Source of the DNA: Paraburkholderia monticola
GTDB lineage: Bacteria > Pseudomonadota > Gammaproteobacteria > Burkholderiales > Burkholderiaceae
DNA length: 64,000 nucleotides
NCBI RefSeq assembly: GCF_001580545.1
Contig: NZ_LRBG01000005.1
Location: forward strand, 248,001-312,000
Direction: 5' to 3'
Notes under the pieces: generated by a model
Seen by the model: only the letters and a program-made list of their open reading frames with translations
What the model was told of the DNA's origin: nothing
Databases searched by the model: none
Part shown: positions 16,769-28,443 of the stretch, piece after piece
Position numbering within the stretch: the stretch's first letter is position 1
Layout of the letters: the number at the start of each line of letters is the position of its first letter
Made by a program: the position numbers and the translations under genes

Positions 16769-19030
16769 GGCAAGCGGCTGGTCGAGCGGCATCGAGCGCA
16801 GGCGCGTGCCCCTCGCCTGATACAGCGCCTCGGCGACCGCGGGCGCGACAGGCGGCAGCACGACCTCGCCGCAGCCCTGCGGCGCGCGATCGCTATCGAC
16901 GATCACGACCTCGACCTTCGGCATCTGCGCGAGATAAAGCAGCGGATAGTCCGCGAAGTTCTGCTGCTCGACCGCGCCGTCCTTGAAGGTGATCTCGCTT
17001 CGGAACGTGTTGGTCAGCGCGAAGCCGATGCCGCCTTCGACCATCTGCCGGATCAGCATCGGATTGATCGCGCGGCCGCAATCTACCGCGCAGACGACGC
17101 GTTCGAGCTTCGCGTTGCCGTTGACGATGCGCAACTCGACGATCAGCGCGACGTACGTCGTAAACGCGCCGCCGCGGCCGGTGTAGAGGCAATACGCGAG
17201 ACCGCGATGGACGCCGGCGGCGGGCTTGTTCGACCAGCCCGCTTTCGCGGCCGCGCGATCGAGCACGCGCAATGCGAGCGGATCATCGCGCAGCAGTGTG
17301 CGGCGATACGCGAGCGGATCGATATGCGCCGCGTTCGCCAACTCGTTGATGAAGTTCTCGAGAAAGAACACGCTCGAGGTGCTGCCGACACTGCGCATGA
17401 AGCTCACCGGAATCGGCTGGTTCACGTTCACCGAATCGACGAGCAGGTTCGGCACGCGATAGCCGAGGTCGTACAGACCGTCGAGCATCGTTTCGTCCCA
17501 ACCTCCGGCCTTCTCGAAGTAGTCGCGCTTGATCGACCAGTACAGCGACTGCCCCGTCACGCGGATATGCAGCGCCTCGGGATAGCCGTCCGCACCGAGC
17601 ACCGCGCGCAGGCGCGCCGACACGCCGGGCCGGTAGAAGCCGTGACGGATGTCGTCCTCGCGCGAGCGGATCACCTTGACCGGCCGCCCCACCGCCTTCG
17701 ACGCAACCGCCGCGTGAATCACGAAGTCCGGCACGTACTTGCGTCCGAAGCTGCCGCCGAGAAACGTCGTGTTGACGATCACCTTGTCGGACGGCACTTT
17801 GAAAATCGCGCCGAGCGTCCAGCGCACCTTGTCCTGCCCCTGGATCGGCCCCCACACTTCGATGTCGTGCTCGCGCACGTGCACGGTCGCGTTGACCGGT
17901 TCCATCGTCGCGTGAACGATGTAGGGCGTGTGATAGTCGGCTTCGATCACACGCTGCGCGTTCGCGAACTGCGCGGCCGCGTCGCCGACATGCGTCGCGA
18001 CGACCGCGCGCTCCGACATCAGCGCGGCCTTGCGTTGCGCAAGGATCGTCGCGCTGTCGAACGGCGGGGTGCCGGCGTCGTCCCATTGCACGTCGAGCGC
18101 ATCGCACGCTTTCTTTGCCTGCCAATAGGTGGCGGCCACCACGATGATCGCGTCCTTCGCCTGCACGACATCGACCACGCCCGGCAACGCGCGCACCGCA
18201 TCGCGATTGCGTACGGCGACCGGTTTGCCATTGAGCGTCGGCGCCATTCTGATCGCACCGTTGAGCATGCCAGGCACGTTCACATCGACGCCGAATTGCG
18301 CGCGGCCGCTCACTTTCGCGGGCGCGTCGAGCTTGCCGAGCGGCTGACCGATCAGCGTATGCGCGGACTCGGGCTTCAGTCGCGGTTGCGGATCGAGCGG
18401 CAGTCTTGCGACGTCGTCGAGCAGTTCGCCATAGCCGACCGAGCGGCCCGTCTGCAGATGAATCACGCGACCGCTCTTCGTCGTGCATTGCGTCGGGCGC
18501 ACGCCGAGACGCTCGGCGCCTGCCTTCAGAAAGGCCGAGCGCGCCTGGGCGCCCGCGATCCGCAAGCGCGTGTAGAACATCGTCACGGACATCGACGCGC
18601 CGACGAACTGCTGCGGCATCTCGTTCGCAGCGGAGATGCGGTAGGCGTCGCGGCCGGTGACGAACTCGACGCTCACGCGCCGCCAGTCGGCATCCATCTC
18701 GTCGGCGAGCACCTGCGGCAGCCCGGTGTAGACGCCCTGCCCCACCTCGCATTGCGACAGGCCGATGATCGTGCGGCCGTCGGGATCGACCCGCACCCAG
18801 TCATTGATTTCGTGAAAGCCCGCGGTGCCTTGCGCGTGGTCCGCGCCTTCGGCGGCTTCGCTATGCGTGCTCCACGCGAGCGGCAGCACGAGGCTTCCCG
18901 CGATCGCGAAGCCGGTCGCGGCGCTGCGCTTCAGAAAGGCGCGCCGGCTCTCGCGACGCCGCGCCTCTGCCGGTTCAGCCGGATGCGCGGCGATCCGCGC
19001 CGCTGCCCGCTCAGGAATTCGCTGCGACAT
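16766..19030 (-). CDS. Molybdopterin-binding large subunit, IorB-type (xanthine dehydrogenase family)
   Basis: 754 residues. A Tat signal peptide is clear: the SRRAFLK twin-arginine motif near residues 28-34, then a hydrophobic run (FAIAGSLVLPLAW). Molybdenum hydroxylase landmarks include GLSQCEVGQGVYTGLPQVLADEM, GGSFGRKYVPDF, the AVDCGRAINP segment and the end GCGEVVLPPVAPAV. The lone large subunit with no FAD subunit, a Tat signal and a cytochrome c neighbour match the isoquinoline 1-oxidoreductase/aldehyde dehydrogenase group, which hydroxylate N-heterocycles or oxidise aldehydes. The substrate is not known. Its start overlaps the small-subunit gene by 20 bp. Confidence 0.88.
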   Translation of the reverse strand: MSQRIPERAAARIAAHPAEPAEARRRESRRAFLKRSAATGFAIAGSLVLPLAWSTHSEAAEGADHAQGTAGFHEINDWVRVDPDGRTIIGLSQCEVGQGVYTGLPQVLADEMDADWRRVSVEFVTGRDAYRISAANEMPQQFVGASMSVTMFYTRLRIAGAQARSAFLKAGAERLGVRPTQCTTKSGRVIHLQTGRSVGYGELLDDVARLPLDPQPRLKPESAHTLIGQPLGKLDAPAKVSGRAQFGVDVNVPGMLNGAIRMAPTLNGKPVAVRNRDAVRALPGVVDVVQAKDAIIVVAATYWQAKKACDALDVQWDDAGTPPFDSATILAQRKAALMSERAVVATHVGDAAAQFANAQRVIEADYHTPYIVHATMEPVNATVHVREHDIEVWGPIQGQDKVRWTLGAIFKVPSDKVIVNTTFLGGSFGRKYVPDFVIHAAVASKAVGRPVKVIRSREDDIRHGFYRPGVSARLRAVLGADGYPEALHIRVTGQSLYWSIKRDYFEKAGGWDETMLDGLYDLGYRVPNLLVDSVNVNQPIPVSFMRSVGSTSSVFFLENFINELANAAHIDPLAYRRTLLRDDPLALRVLDRAAAKAGWSNKPAAGVHRGLAYCLYTGRGGAFTTYVALIVELRIVNGNAKLERVVCAVDCGRAINPMLIRQMVEGGIGFALTNTFRSEITFKDGAVEQQNFADYPLLYLAQMPKVEVVIVDSDRAPQGCGEVVLPPVAPAVAEALYQARGTRLRSMPLDQPLA

Positions 19031-19454
19031 GAACGGCCTCGCGGATACGGTGATAGGTCGCGCAGCGGCACAGGTTCGTCACGGCCTGGTCGATCTGCGC
19101 ATCGGTTGGATGGGGATGCTGCTCGAGCAGCGCGGCGACGGCCATCACCATGCCGGACTGGCAATAGCCGCATTGCGGCACGTCCTTTTTGATCCACGCC
19201 TGCTGTACCGGATGGCTGATGTCGGGCGACAAGCCTTCGATCGTGGTGATGCTGCGTCCCGCCACCGCCGACACCGGCAGCACGCACGAACGCGTCGCCT
19301 CGCCTTCCAGGTGCACGGTGCACGCACCGCATGCGCCAATGCCGCAGCCGTACTTGGTGCCCGTCAGCGCCGCCGCGTCGCGGATCACCCACAACAGCGG
19401 CGTGTCGGGATCGCCATCGAAATCGAACGGCTTTCCGTTCAGTGTGAATTGCAT
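19011..19454 (-). CDS. 2Fe-2S small subunit, IorA-type
   Basis: 147 residues. The N-terminal plant-ferredoxin-like cluster is in KYGCGIGACGACTVHL with a fourth cysteine at RSCVLP. The C-terminal helical cluster has QCGYCQSGM and NLCRCATYHRIREAV. It carries electrons from the molybdenum centre of the overlapping large subunit. It has no signal peptide of its own, so it is presumably exported with the Tat-dependent partner. A strong GGGGAG ribosome-binding site precedes the ATG. First gene of the leftward operon. Confidence 0.93.
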   Translation of the reverse strand: MQFTLNGKPFDFDGDPDTPLLWVIRDAAALTGTKYGCGIGACGACTVHLEGEATRSCVLPVSAVAGRSITTIEGLSPDISHPVQQAWIKKDVPQCGYCQSGMVMAVAALLEQHPHPTDAQIDQAVTNLCRCATYHRIREAVHVAANS

Positions 19455-19785
19455 GCTCGGTCTCCCCCCAAAAATCGCCGTCCGAGGTGTCCGTCACGAC
19501 GAACGCGATGGATGGAATTCTTGAGGTGGACAAAATGCGCGGCAATGACACAGCCACCCGAATAGGTAGCCGATCGTCTCGCAATCGATCGAAAGGCTCG
19601 GGAAACGGCAAAACCTCGCGTTTTCCCTGGAACATCGATGAGCATTGAGTCGGAGCGCTATGTGGGCCTAAATAGTTGGCGCGCGGATGCCGTTATTAAC
19701 GCTAATTCATTCCACAAATGGATGTTTGTTTCGCTAAAGAAACAAAACTGACGATTCCGGCAACCTGGACGCTCCCGACCTTCCA
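19455..19785. other. Divergent intergenic region between the IorA-type gene and the chemoreceptor
   Basis: 331 bp, less GC-rich than the genes around it. It holds an 8-bp inverted repeat, TTTGTTTC (19725-19732) / GAAACAAA (19739-19746), about 40 bp before the chemoreceptor start. It could be an operator or a 5'-UTR hairpin. Promoters for both divergent genes must be here, but none is clear. Confidence 0.4.
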
Positions 19786-21327
19786 ATGAAAAATCTCACG
19801 CTCAACGCGCGCATCGCCGCCACGATCGCGTTCCTCGCCCTGCTGCTGATTGCGACCGGCGCGATCGGCATCATCGGCATGGCCGAAAGCAACCGTGCGC
19901 AGAGCGACGCGTATGCGGTGCACTATGCGTCGGTCGTCGCGCTCGGCAAGTCGGGCACCGCGATGTCGCGGGCGCGCTTCGGGCTCGATTGGGCGATAGC
20001 CAATCCGCACTCGCCGCAGCTCGCGATGCAGCTCGATCGCGCGAACGGCCTGCTCGCGGAATCCGATCGTCGCTGGGCCGAGTTCCGCGCGCTACCGAAG
20101 GCCGCTGAACTCGCCGCGCTGACCGACGACCTCGACGCGAAGCGCAGCGCGGTACGCCACGACGGCATCGACCAATTGATCGCCGCGATTGGCGGCGGCG
20201 ACACGGGCTGGATGGACGAAACCCGCGCACAGCATCTGATCGCGCTCTACACCGCGATGAACGTGAGCCAGGGCAAGCTCGAAAGCTATCTCGACGCGCA
20301 GGCGGCCGAGGCCGGCGAGCACTCCAACACGCTGTTTCACGCGATGCTCGCGACCTGCGCGGCGAGCGTCCTGCTCGCGCTCGCCGTCGCGTTCCTGAGC
20401 TGGCGCTCGCTGCGACGCGCGATCATGAAGCCGCTCGCGAGTGCGATGCATCAGTTCGACGCGATCGCGGCGGGCGACCTCAGCACGCGCGCGGCGGTGC
20501 ACGCCAACGACGAAATGGGCACGTTGCTGCGCGCGCTCGCGGCGATGCAGGAGCGTTTGCTCGGCACGGTCGCGGCGGTGCGCTCGGGCTCGACGGCGAT
20601 CGCGTCGGCGACGCAGCAGATCGCCGCGGGCAATCAGGACCTGTCGCAACGCACGGAGAAGCAGGCCGCGTCGCTCGGCGAGACGGCTTCCGCGATGGAG
20701 CAGCTCACCGCGACCGTGCAGCTGAACGCGAGCAACGCCGAACAGGCGAGCGAACTCGCGCGCGGGGCGTCGAACCTCGCCGCGCACGGGCGCGACGCGG
20801 TCGGCAGCATGATCGAAACGATGCGCGCGATCCACACGGGCTCCTCGCAGATGACGGGCATCATCGGCGCGATCGAGAGCATCGCGTTTCAGACCAACAT
20901 CCTCGCGCTGAACGCCGCGGTCGAAGCCGCGCGCGCCGGCGACGAAGGCCGTGGCTTCGCGGTCGTCGCCGGCGAGGTGCGCAGCCTCGCGCAACGCTCG
21001 GCGGCGGCAGCGCGTGAGATCGGCGCGTTGATCGCCGATTCGACCTCACGCGTCGAGCGCGGCGCGGGACTCGTCGAAGACGCGGGCGGCACGATGCAGC
21101 AGATCGAAGCGTCGATCGCGCGCGTGACGAGCATCGTCGGTGAAATTGCGCAGGCGTCGCGCGAGCAGAGCGACGGCATTCAGCAAGTGGGTATCGCGAT
21201 CACGCAGATGGACGAGGTCACGCAGCAGAATGCGGCGCTCGTCGAGGAAAGCGCGGCGGCGGCCGCGTCGCTCGCGGATCAGGCGCGAGCGTTGAGGGAG
21301 GTGATGGAAGGGTTTCGGGTGGGATAA
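19786..21327 (+). CDS. Methyl-accepting chemotaxis protein
   Basis: 513 residues. Transmembrane helix 1 (about 10-32) and helix 2 (about 186-208) frame a helical periplasmic sensor of about 150 residues, most like a four-helix bundle. A HAMP domain follows (about 209-262), then the signalling domain with the hairpin tip IAFQTNILALNAAVEAARAGD and GFAVVAGEVRSLAQRSA. There is no C-terminal CheR-docking pentapeptide. It would signal through CheW and CheA encoded elsewhere. The ligand is unknown; the gene stands alone. Confidence 0.93.
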   Translation: MKNLTLNARIAATIAFLALLLIATGAIGIIGMAESNRAQSDAYAVHYASVVALGKSGTAMSRARFGLDWAIANPHSPQLAMQLDRANGLLAESDRRWAEFRALPKAAELAALTDDLDAKRSAVRHDGIDQLIAAIGGGDTGWMDETRAQHLIALYTAMNVSQGKLESYLDAQAAEAGEHSNTLFHAMLATCAASVLLALAVAFLSWRSLRRAIMKPLASAMHQFDAIAAGDLSTRAAVHANDEMGTLLRALAAMQERLLGTVAAVRSGSTAIASATQQIAAGNQDLSQRTEKQAASLGETASAMEQLTATVQLNASNAEQASELARGASNLAAHGRDAVGSMIETMRAIHTGSSQMTGIIGAIESIAFQTNILALNAAVEAARAGDEGRGFAVVAGEVRSLAQRSAAAAREIGALIADSTSRVERGAGLVEDAGGTMQQIEASIARVTSIVGEIAQASREQSDGIQQVGIAITQMDEVTQQNAALVEESAAAAASLADQARALREVMEGFRVG

Positions 21328-21352
21328 GGCGCGCGTCCCTGGCCGCCCCTCC

Positions 21353-21384
21353 GCCCCTCGCCGCGATACGCAGCGGCAAGGGGC
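21353..21384. terminator. Hairpin between convergent chemoreceptor and glycosidase-like genes
   Basis: GCCCCTCGCCGC (21353-21364) pairs with 21373-21384 with one mismatch and an 8-nt loop. It has no T run, so it is a weak candidate. It sits between two convergent genes and could serve both. Confidence 0.4.
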
Positions 21385-21446
21385 GGGGGTCGGTGTCAGG
21401 CCCGCGGACTGCTAACGGGCGGACCTGGTCGCATCAGGATCCGACG

Positions 21447-22841
21447 TCAATTGTCCGGATTGCCAGACGTGAAGCTTTGGAACGCGTTGTACGACGGATT
21501 GATCGGCGAACCGTTCACCATGATGCCGAACGTCTCGTCGCCGCTGTCGAGCACGTAGAACATGACGGCCTGCATGTTGTGCGTCTTGCGGTTCTGATAG
21601 AACTCGCCGAGCTTCGACGTGATGTAGCTCGCGCGATAGGACTCCGACTGCTCCGGTCCGGTGTTCCACTCGGTGATGATGAACGGCACGCCATAGCGGG
21701 CCTGGCAATAGATCGGCAGATCGAAGCCGGGCTGTGCGCCGTCGCAACCGAGGGAGAACACGTCGCCATACACCTCGTAGTTGTGCCACGTGGTGATGTC
21801 CCAGCGCACGGTCGGGTAACCGCCGCTGCCATCCGGCTGCTGGCCGTCCCACAGCGCGTCCGCCGCGCCGACGTCGTTCACGCAGAAATTGATGCCGCAC
21901 TTCGCGTTCGACTGAACCGATTTCACACCGTCGATCATGCCGCGCATCACGCCGCGCATCACCGGCCAGTTCGCGTTGTTGAAGTCCGCTGCCTTCGTGC
22001 CCGCGACGTTGAAGTCGAGCACGGTGGCGTTCTGGCGTGTCAGTTCGTTGCCGCATTCGTAGATGGTCACGCCATACGGCTTCAGTGCGTTCGCAACGCT
22101 TTGAGCGACCGCGTAGCCCTGGCTGTAAGCGGCATTCTCGCCAGCAAACAGGTTGCCGTTGTTGTCGTAGACCCCCTGGTTGATCAGCACGACCAGGGTC
22201 ATGCCCGCCGACTGGAAAGCCTGCGCAAGCCCGATCGCCGCGTTCAGCTGCGTCGCGTTGTTGGTGACGCCGACGCGATAGCTCGTGCAGCCCAAGCCCT
22301 TCAGGATCGAGACGATCTGTTGGGGCGAGTAGGTGTAGTCGAAGTGGCCGTTCATGCCATAGAACATGCCGGGAACCTGCGGGATCGTGGTGCGCGGATC
22401 GTTGCAATGCAGCCAGAAGTTGGGGACGTCGGCAATCACGTACCACTCGCCGCCCGTGCCGCAATGCCAGATCTTGCCGCCATGCCACAACACCATCGAG
22501 ACGTTGTAGGTGATGCCGACCGTCGCGCCATTGCGGTAGACGACGCCGTTGGACAGCGTCCACACCGTGCCGGTCTTGTCGACGATGTACGGCGCAGCAG
22601 GCAGTGAGGTGCCATCGGGCGAGACATTGCTCGCGTCCTTTGCGACCGCCGCTGTATTGCCTGTGGAGTTCGAAGAAGCCGCGGTACCGGAAGCACCCGA
22701 AGCGGCCGCGGCACCCGAAGCACCGGTCGCGGCATTAGCCTTGCCGCTTGCGTCCGAGGAGCCGCCACCACCGCATGCGGTCAAAAGATAACTTGCGCTA
22801 AGGGCAGTCAGGCCGCCGAGAAATTGACGTCGTTTTAGCAT
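21447..22841 (-). CDS. Tat-type lipoprotein with glycoside hydrolase-like (clan A) domain
   Basis: 464 residues from the ATG at 22841. The start MLKRRQFLGGL has a twin-arginine motif, and the signal ends in a lipobox LLTAC (Cys23), so it may be a Tat-exported lipoprotein. A Gly/Ala/Ser/Thr-rich spacer (about 24-70) follows. Residues 84-140 form a W-rich module (GTVWTLSNGVVYRNG, GGEWYVI). The remainder resembles a TIM-barrel glycosidase: YECGNEL (Asn265-Glu266) fits the acid/base and IITEWNTG (Glu391) the nucleophile of clan A families such as GH5, GH39 or GH53. The family is not certain. Its GC content is visibly lower than its neighbours'. Confidence 0.6.
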   Translation of the reverse strand: MLKRRQFLGGLTALSASYLLTACGGGGSSDASGKANAATGASGAAAASGASGTAASSNSTGNTAAVAKDASNVSPDGTSLPAAPYIVDKTGTVWTLSNGVVYRNGATVGITYNVSMVLWHGGKIWHCGTGGEWYVIADVPNFWLHCNDPRTTIPQVPGMFYGMNGHFDYTYSPQQIVSILKGLGCTSYRVGVTNNATQLNAAIGLAQAFQSAGMTLVVLINQGVYDNNGNLFAGENAAYSQGYAVAQSVANALKPYGVTIYECGNELTRQNATVLDFNVAGTKAADFNNANWPVMRGVMRGMIDGVKSVQSNAKCGINFCVNDVGAADALWDGQQPDGSGGYPTVRWDITTWHNYEVYGDVFSLGCDGAQPGFDLPIYCQARYGVPFIITEWNTGPEQSESYRASYITSKLGEFYQNRKTHNMQAVMFYVLDSGDETFGIMVNGSPINPSYNAFQSFTSGNPDN

Positions 22842-23543
22842 GCGGAATAATTCCAAATGTCGGGAAAATTCCCGATAAAAAGACCAAAATGGATTTGCTG
22901 AGATTCGGACGGATAATGCGCAAGAGACTGCCTGCAATACATTTGCAGTCCTCAAGAAGCAACTATCCCGAAGTGCCTTGAACGCACGTTGTGATGTCCG
23001 ATTGAACCGATGCTCGCGAAGGCGTTTCTCGCGGTGGTCCAGATTGACACGGGGCGGGTGCGCGTCGACTCGCGGTCATCTGCTCCGCGAACCTTTTTTA
23101 CCGACTATTGCCGTAGCTGCCATTTACAGGAAAATTATTCCCGTAAATGCTGCTGACGGCGTAAATCGTATCCTGAAGTAATGACCGAGCCCAGCAAAAA
23201 ATCGTATTTATTTGTAAAAAAAGGCAGATCTTGCCGAGATCCGCTGGGTCGGCGAAGATTCGCACTTTCAGAAGTTGATCAGAAGGCGGGTCGCCCGCGA
23301 ACTTTACGTTTTCGACCCTATATAGCCTGCGGCGGCCATGCCTTGAATTTGACAGAGATATGAATTGGGGGCCAGTGCCGAATGGATCGATTAAGGTATT
23401 TGTATGGAAAAGAGCATAGAAAATACGACGCACGGCGAATAGCTCATACGCCGAAATTTGAATCAAGGCATGTCGCCAATTGAAATGACGCTTGAAGAAA
23501 TTCGAATTGCTTTGGCAAAGAAATTGATAGCCCAAAGCAAAAA
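22842..23543. other. AT-rich intergenic region, no credible gene
   Basis: About 700 bp between the glycosidase-like gene and the tRNA terminator. One sampled 60-base line (23401-23460) has 26 G/C, against about 45 in a line from the chemoreceptor. Open frames here (for example minus strand 23098-23535) lack ribosome-binding sites and recognisable protein features, and one runs through the terminator stem. It probably contains a long regulatory region for the glycosidase-like gene or decayed DNA. Confidence 0.5.
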
Positions 23544-23570
23544 CCCCTTGATCTCGGTGAGATCAAGGGG
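23544..23570 (-). terminator. Terminator of tRNA-Ser (possibly bidirectional)
   Basis: Perfect 12-bp stem (23544-23555 with 23559-23570), loop of 3 nt, flanked by an A run on the left (T run on the minus strand) and TTTT on the right. It lies 11 bp beyond the 3' end of the tRNA. Confidence 0.9.
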
Positions 23571-23581
23571 TTTTCAGAATT

Positions 23582-23672
23582 TGGCGGAAAGGGTGGGATT
23601 CGAACCCACGGTACGGGGATACCGTACGCCTGATTTCGAGTCAGGTACATTCGACCACTCTGCCACCTTTCC
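23582..23672 (-). tRNA. tRNA-Ser, anticodon CGA
   Basis: 91 nt including an encoded CCA. The acceptor stem is GGAAAGG/CCTTTCC with discriminator G. The anticodon stem-loop CCTGA-CTCGAAA-TCAGG gives anticodon CGA (reads UCG serine codons, frequent in GC-rich genomes). A long variable arm (CGTACGGTATCCCCGTACCG) is typical of serine tRNAs, and GGTTCGAATCC forms the T loop. It lies 148 bp downstream of serS on the same strand. Confidence 0.96.
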
Positions 23673-23820
23673 GGGTATTCCAACTCACTACTTTGTCGGA
23701 TCCAAGCGGGCCGTTGCTTGGGAGAAAAAGATTATAGAACAGCTCGAATCAGTTTTCCAAGCCCCTCGGCGAAAAAACTTCTAAAAATTTTTCGAGGGAC
23801 CTGGACACTGCGAGCGACGC

Positions 23821-26494
<2,674 letters not shown>

Positions 26495-26706
26495 GACGTT
26501 TTGGGGATAATCTCGGCTTTCCGGGGTACGCGCCGCTTCGGGGCGGCGCCTCGCGGAACAAGCGCAAAGCCCGCGCCCGGCCGGAACCACAGGCACGAAC
26601 GCGGGCAACGTCCTGCATTATGACAGTGACGGCGGGCGAGCGATGGCCGATCCGGCCCGCCGGCAACGTAAAGATTCACAGCACCACCAACAGGAACAAA
26701 CATCAG

Positions 26707-28023
26707 ATGGCTCAAGACCCTGTCGCCGGCGAAGCCGGCTCCACCTACGCACCGCTCACGCCGGTGCCCGACGCGCGCCGCGCGTTCCGTACCGGCGACG
26801 CGTTCGCGCTGTGGTTCTCCCTCGGCATCGGGCTGCTCGTCGCACAGGCGGGCGCACTGCTCGTGCCGGGGCTCTCGCTGCCGCACGCGCTCGTCGCGAT
26901 CGTGCTCGGCAGCGTGATCGGCGTCGTGCTGCTCGCGCTCGCGGGCGTGATCGGCACCGACACCGGGCTCGCGGCGATGTCGTCGCTGCGCCCCACACTC
27001 GGCGTGCGCGGCGCGTCCGTGCCGGCCGTGCTGAACATGGTGCAACTGGTCGGCTGGGGCTCGTTCGAAGTGATCGTGATGCGCGATTCCGCCGATGCAC
27101 TCGCGAAACAGGCATTCGCCCTGTCGATGCCGCTCGTCTGGACCGTGATCTTCGGCCTGCTCGCGACGCTGCTCGCGATCAGCGGCCCGCTGTCGTTCGT
27201 GCGGCGCTTTCTGCGCAAATGGGGGATCTGGCTGCTGCTCGCGGGTGCCGTGTGGCTCACCTGGAACCTGCTCGCGCGCCACCACCTCGCGGACCTGATG
27301 CAGCGTCCCGGCACCGGCGACATGTCGTTCGGCGGCGCGGTCGACCTCGTGGTCGCGATGCCGCTGTCGTGGCTGCCGTTGATCGCGGACTACACGCGCT
27401 TCGGCCGCCGCGCGGGCGAAACGTTTCGCGGCACGCTGTACGGTTACGGTATCGCGAACATCTGGTTCTATGCCCTCGGCGCGGTCTATGGCCTCGCGGC
27501 CGGCGGCGGCGATGCACTGCTGACCGGTGCGCTCGCGCAGGCAGGCGGCGGCTTTGCGCTGCTGCTGATCCTGATCGACGAGATCGACAACGCATTCGCC
27601 GATATCCACTCGGCCGCGGTGTCGACCGGCACGTTCTGGACGCGTGCGAGCGTGCCGCTGCTGTCGGCGGCGTTCGGCGCGCTGTGCACGCTGATCGCGC
27701 TGGTCGTGCCGATGGCGAAGTATCAGAACTTCCTGCTGCTGATCGGCTCGGTGTTCGCACCGCTGTTCGGCGTCGTGCTGATGGATCACTTCATCGTGCG
27801 CAAGCGCCGCATCGAAGCCGCCGTGCTCGCCGATGTACGCGGCCGCTACGGCTTCTCGGGTGGCTGGCACCTGAGCGCGTTCGTCGCGTGGGCGATCGGC
27901 ATCGCCTCGTACCAGGTGATCAATCAATGGCTGCCGAATCTCGGCGCGACGCTGCCGTCGCTCGCGATCGGCGCCGTGTGCTACTACCTGTTCGTGTCGG
28001 CGCGCAAAACCGCGTATGCGTGA
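26707..28023 (+). CDS. cytX: CodB/CytX-type nucleobase permease (putative hydroxymethylpyrimidine transporter)
   Basis: 438 residues from the ATG at 26707. About twelve membrane helices of the NCS1 family. The opening FALWFSLGIGLLVAQAGALLVPGLSLP, then GLAAMSSLRPTLG and QLVGWGSFEVIVM, resemble CytX, a CodB relative thought to import the thiamine precursor HMP. A cytosine or related substrate cannot be excluded. CytX genes are often controlled by a TPP riboswitch, but I found no convincing one in the 212-bp leader; only a GC hairpin (26530-26536 with 26543-26549) is obvious. It is divergent from rarA and points against the surrounding genes, suggesting insertion. Confidence 0.75.
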   Translation: MAQDPVAGEAGSTYAPLTPVPDARRAFRTGDAFALWFSLGIGLLVAQAGALLVPGLSLPHALVAIVLGSVIGVVLLALAGVIGTDTGLAAMSSLRPTLGVRGASVPAVLNMVQLVGWGSFEVIVMRDSADALAKQAFALSMPLVWTVIFGLLATLLAISGPLSFVRRFLRKWGIWLLLAGAVWLTWNLLARHHLADLMQRPGTGDMSFGGAVDLVVAMPLSWLPLIADYTRFGRRAGETFRGTLYGYGIANIWFYALGAVYGLAAGGGDALLTGALAQAGGGFALLLILIDEIDNAFADIHSAAVSTGTFWTRASVPLLSAAFGALCTLIALVVPMAKYQNFLLLIGSVFAPLFGVVLMDHFIVRKRRIEAAVLADVRGRYGFSGGWHLSAFVAWAIGIASYQVINQWLPNLGATLPSLAIGAVCYYLFVSARKTAYA

Positions 28024-28070
28024 GCGCGTCAGCCTGGACAAGTCGCGTTAAGCGCCACTGCCAGAAATGA

Positions 28071-28105
28071 AAAAAGACCTGCGTTGCCAATGCAGGTCTT
28101 TTTTT
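28071..28105 (+). terminator. Terminator after the CytX-like gene
   Basis: AAAAAGACCTGC (28071-28082) and GCAGGTCTTTTT (28092-28103) form a strong stem around a 9-nt loop, followed by more T. The A-rich left arm lets it work in both directions, so it may also stop the leftward small gene at 28134. Confidence 0.9.
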
Positions 28106-28133
28106 ATGTGAATGACGCCATTCGCCTCTCGGC

Positions 28134-28361
28134 CTATTTCTTGGCCGCTTTGCGCCGACGCGATTCGACCTTGCGGCACAGATCCGTAAGCAACCAACGG
28201 GCGACGGTCTCCGGCCGATTCGGCGCATACGACGCGAAATTGCTCTCGTTCGCGAAATGCACGACGACGGTCCCCGTCATCACGCGATAAGTTCCGGCAT
28301 AGTTCACGCCGTCCAGTTCCACGCTCAGCGCGTGCGTGGTTTCATATTCCGCGAAAGTCAA
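28134..28361 (-). CDS. Small hypothetical protein
   Basis: Up to 75 residues. The centre (GVNYAGTYRVMTGTVVVHFANES) looks like a compact beta-rich domain and the C-terminus is basic (VESRRRKAAKK). The start is doubtful: the frame opens with TTG at 28361, a GTG lies 13 codons in, and none has a good ribosome-binding site. I do not recognise the family. It lies in an AT-rich islet; a perfect palindrome at 28444-28467 is about 80 bp upstream. Confidence 0.5.
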   Translation of the reverse strand: MTFAEYETTHALSVELDGVNYAGTYRVMTGTVVVHFANESNFASYAPNRPETVARWLLTDLCRKVESRRRKAAKK

Positions 28362-28443
28362 AGTGAAGGCGATATCTCAAAAACGAGACATTATCGCTAC
28401 GATTTTCCGGAAGTCAAAGAAATATGCAAACCGTTGCATATTG

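Noticed and set aside
23098..23535. 145-residue open frame on the minus strand
   Set aside because: No ribosome-binding site, no recognisable domain, AT-rich composition and a product resembling translated non-coding DNA.
21400..23700. Attachment site of an integrated element at tRNA-Ser
   Set aside because: I looked for a copy of the tRNA 3' end on the left and found none; there is no integrase gene in the window.
26495..26706. TPP riboswitch before the CytX-like gene
   Set aside because: A CGGGGT sequence and a GATCCGG...CCGGC stretch recall parts of the element, but the conserved CUGAGA and the UGAACCUGAUC core are missing. A covariance model search would settle it.
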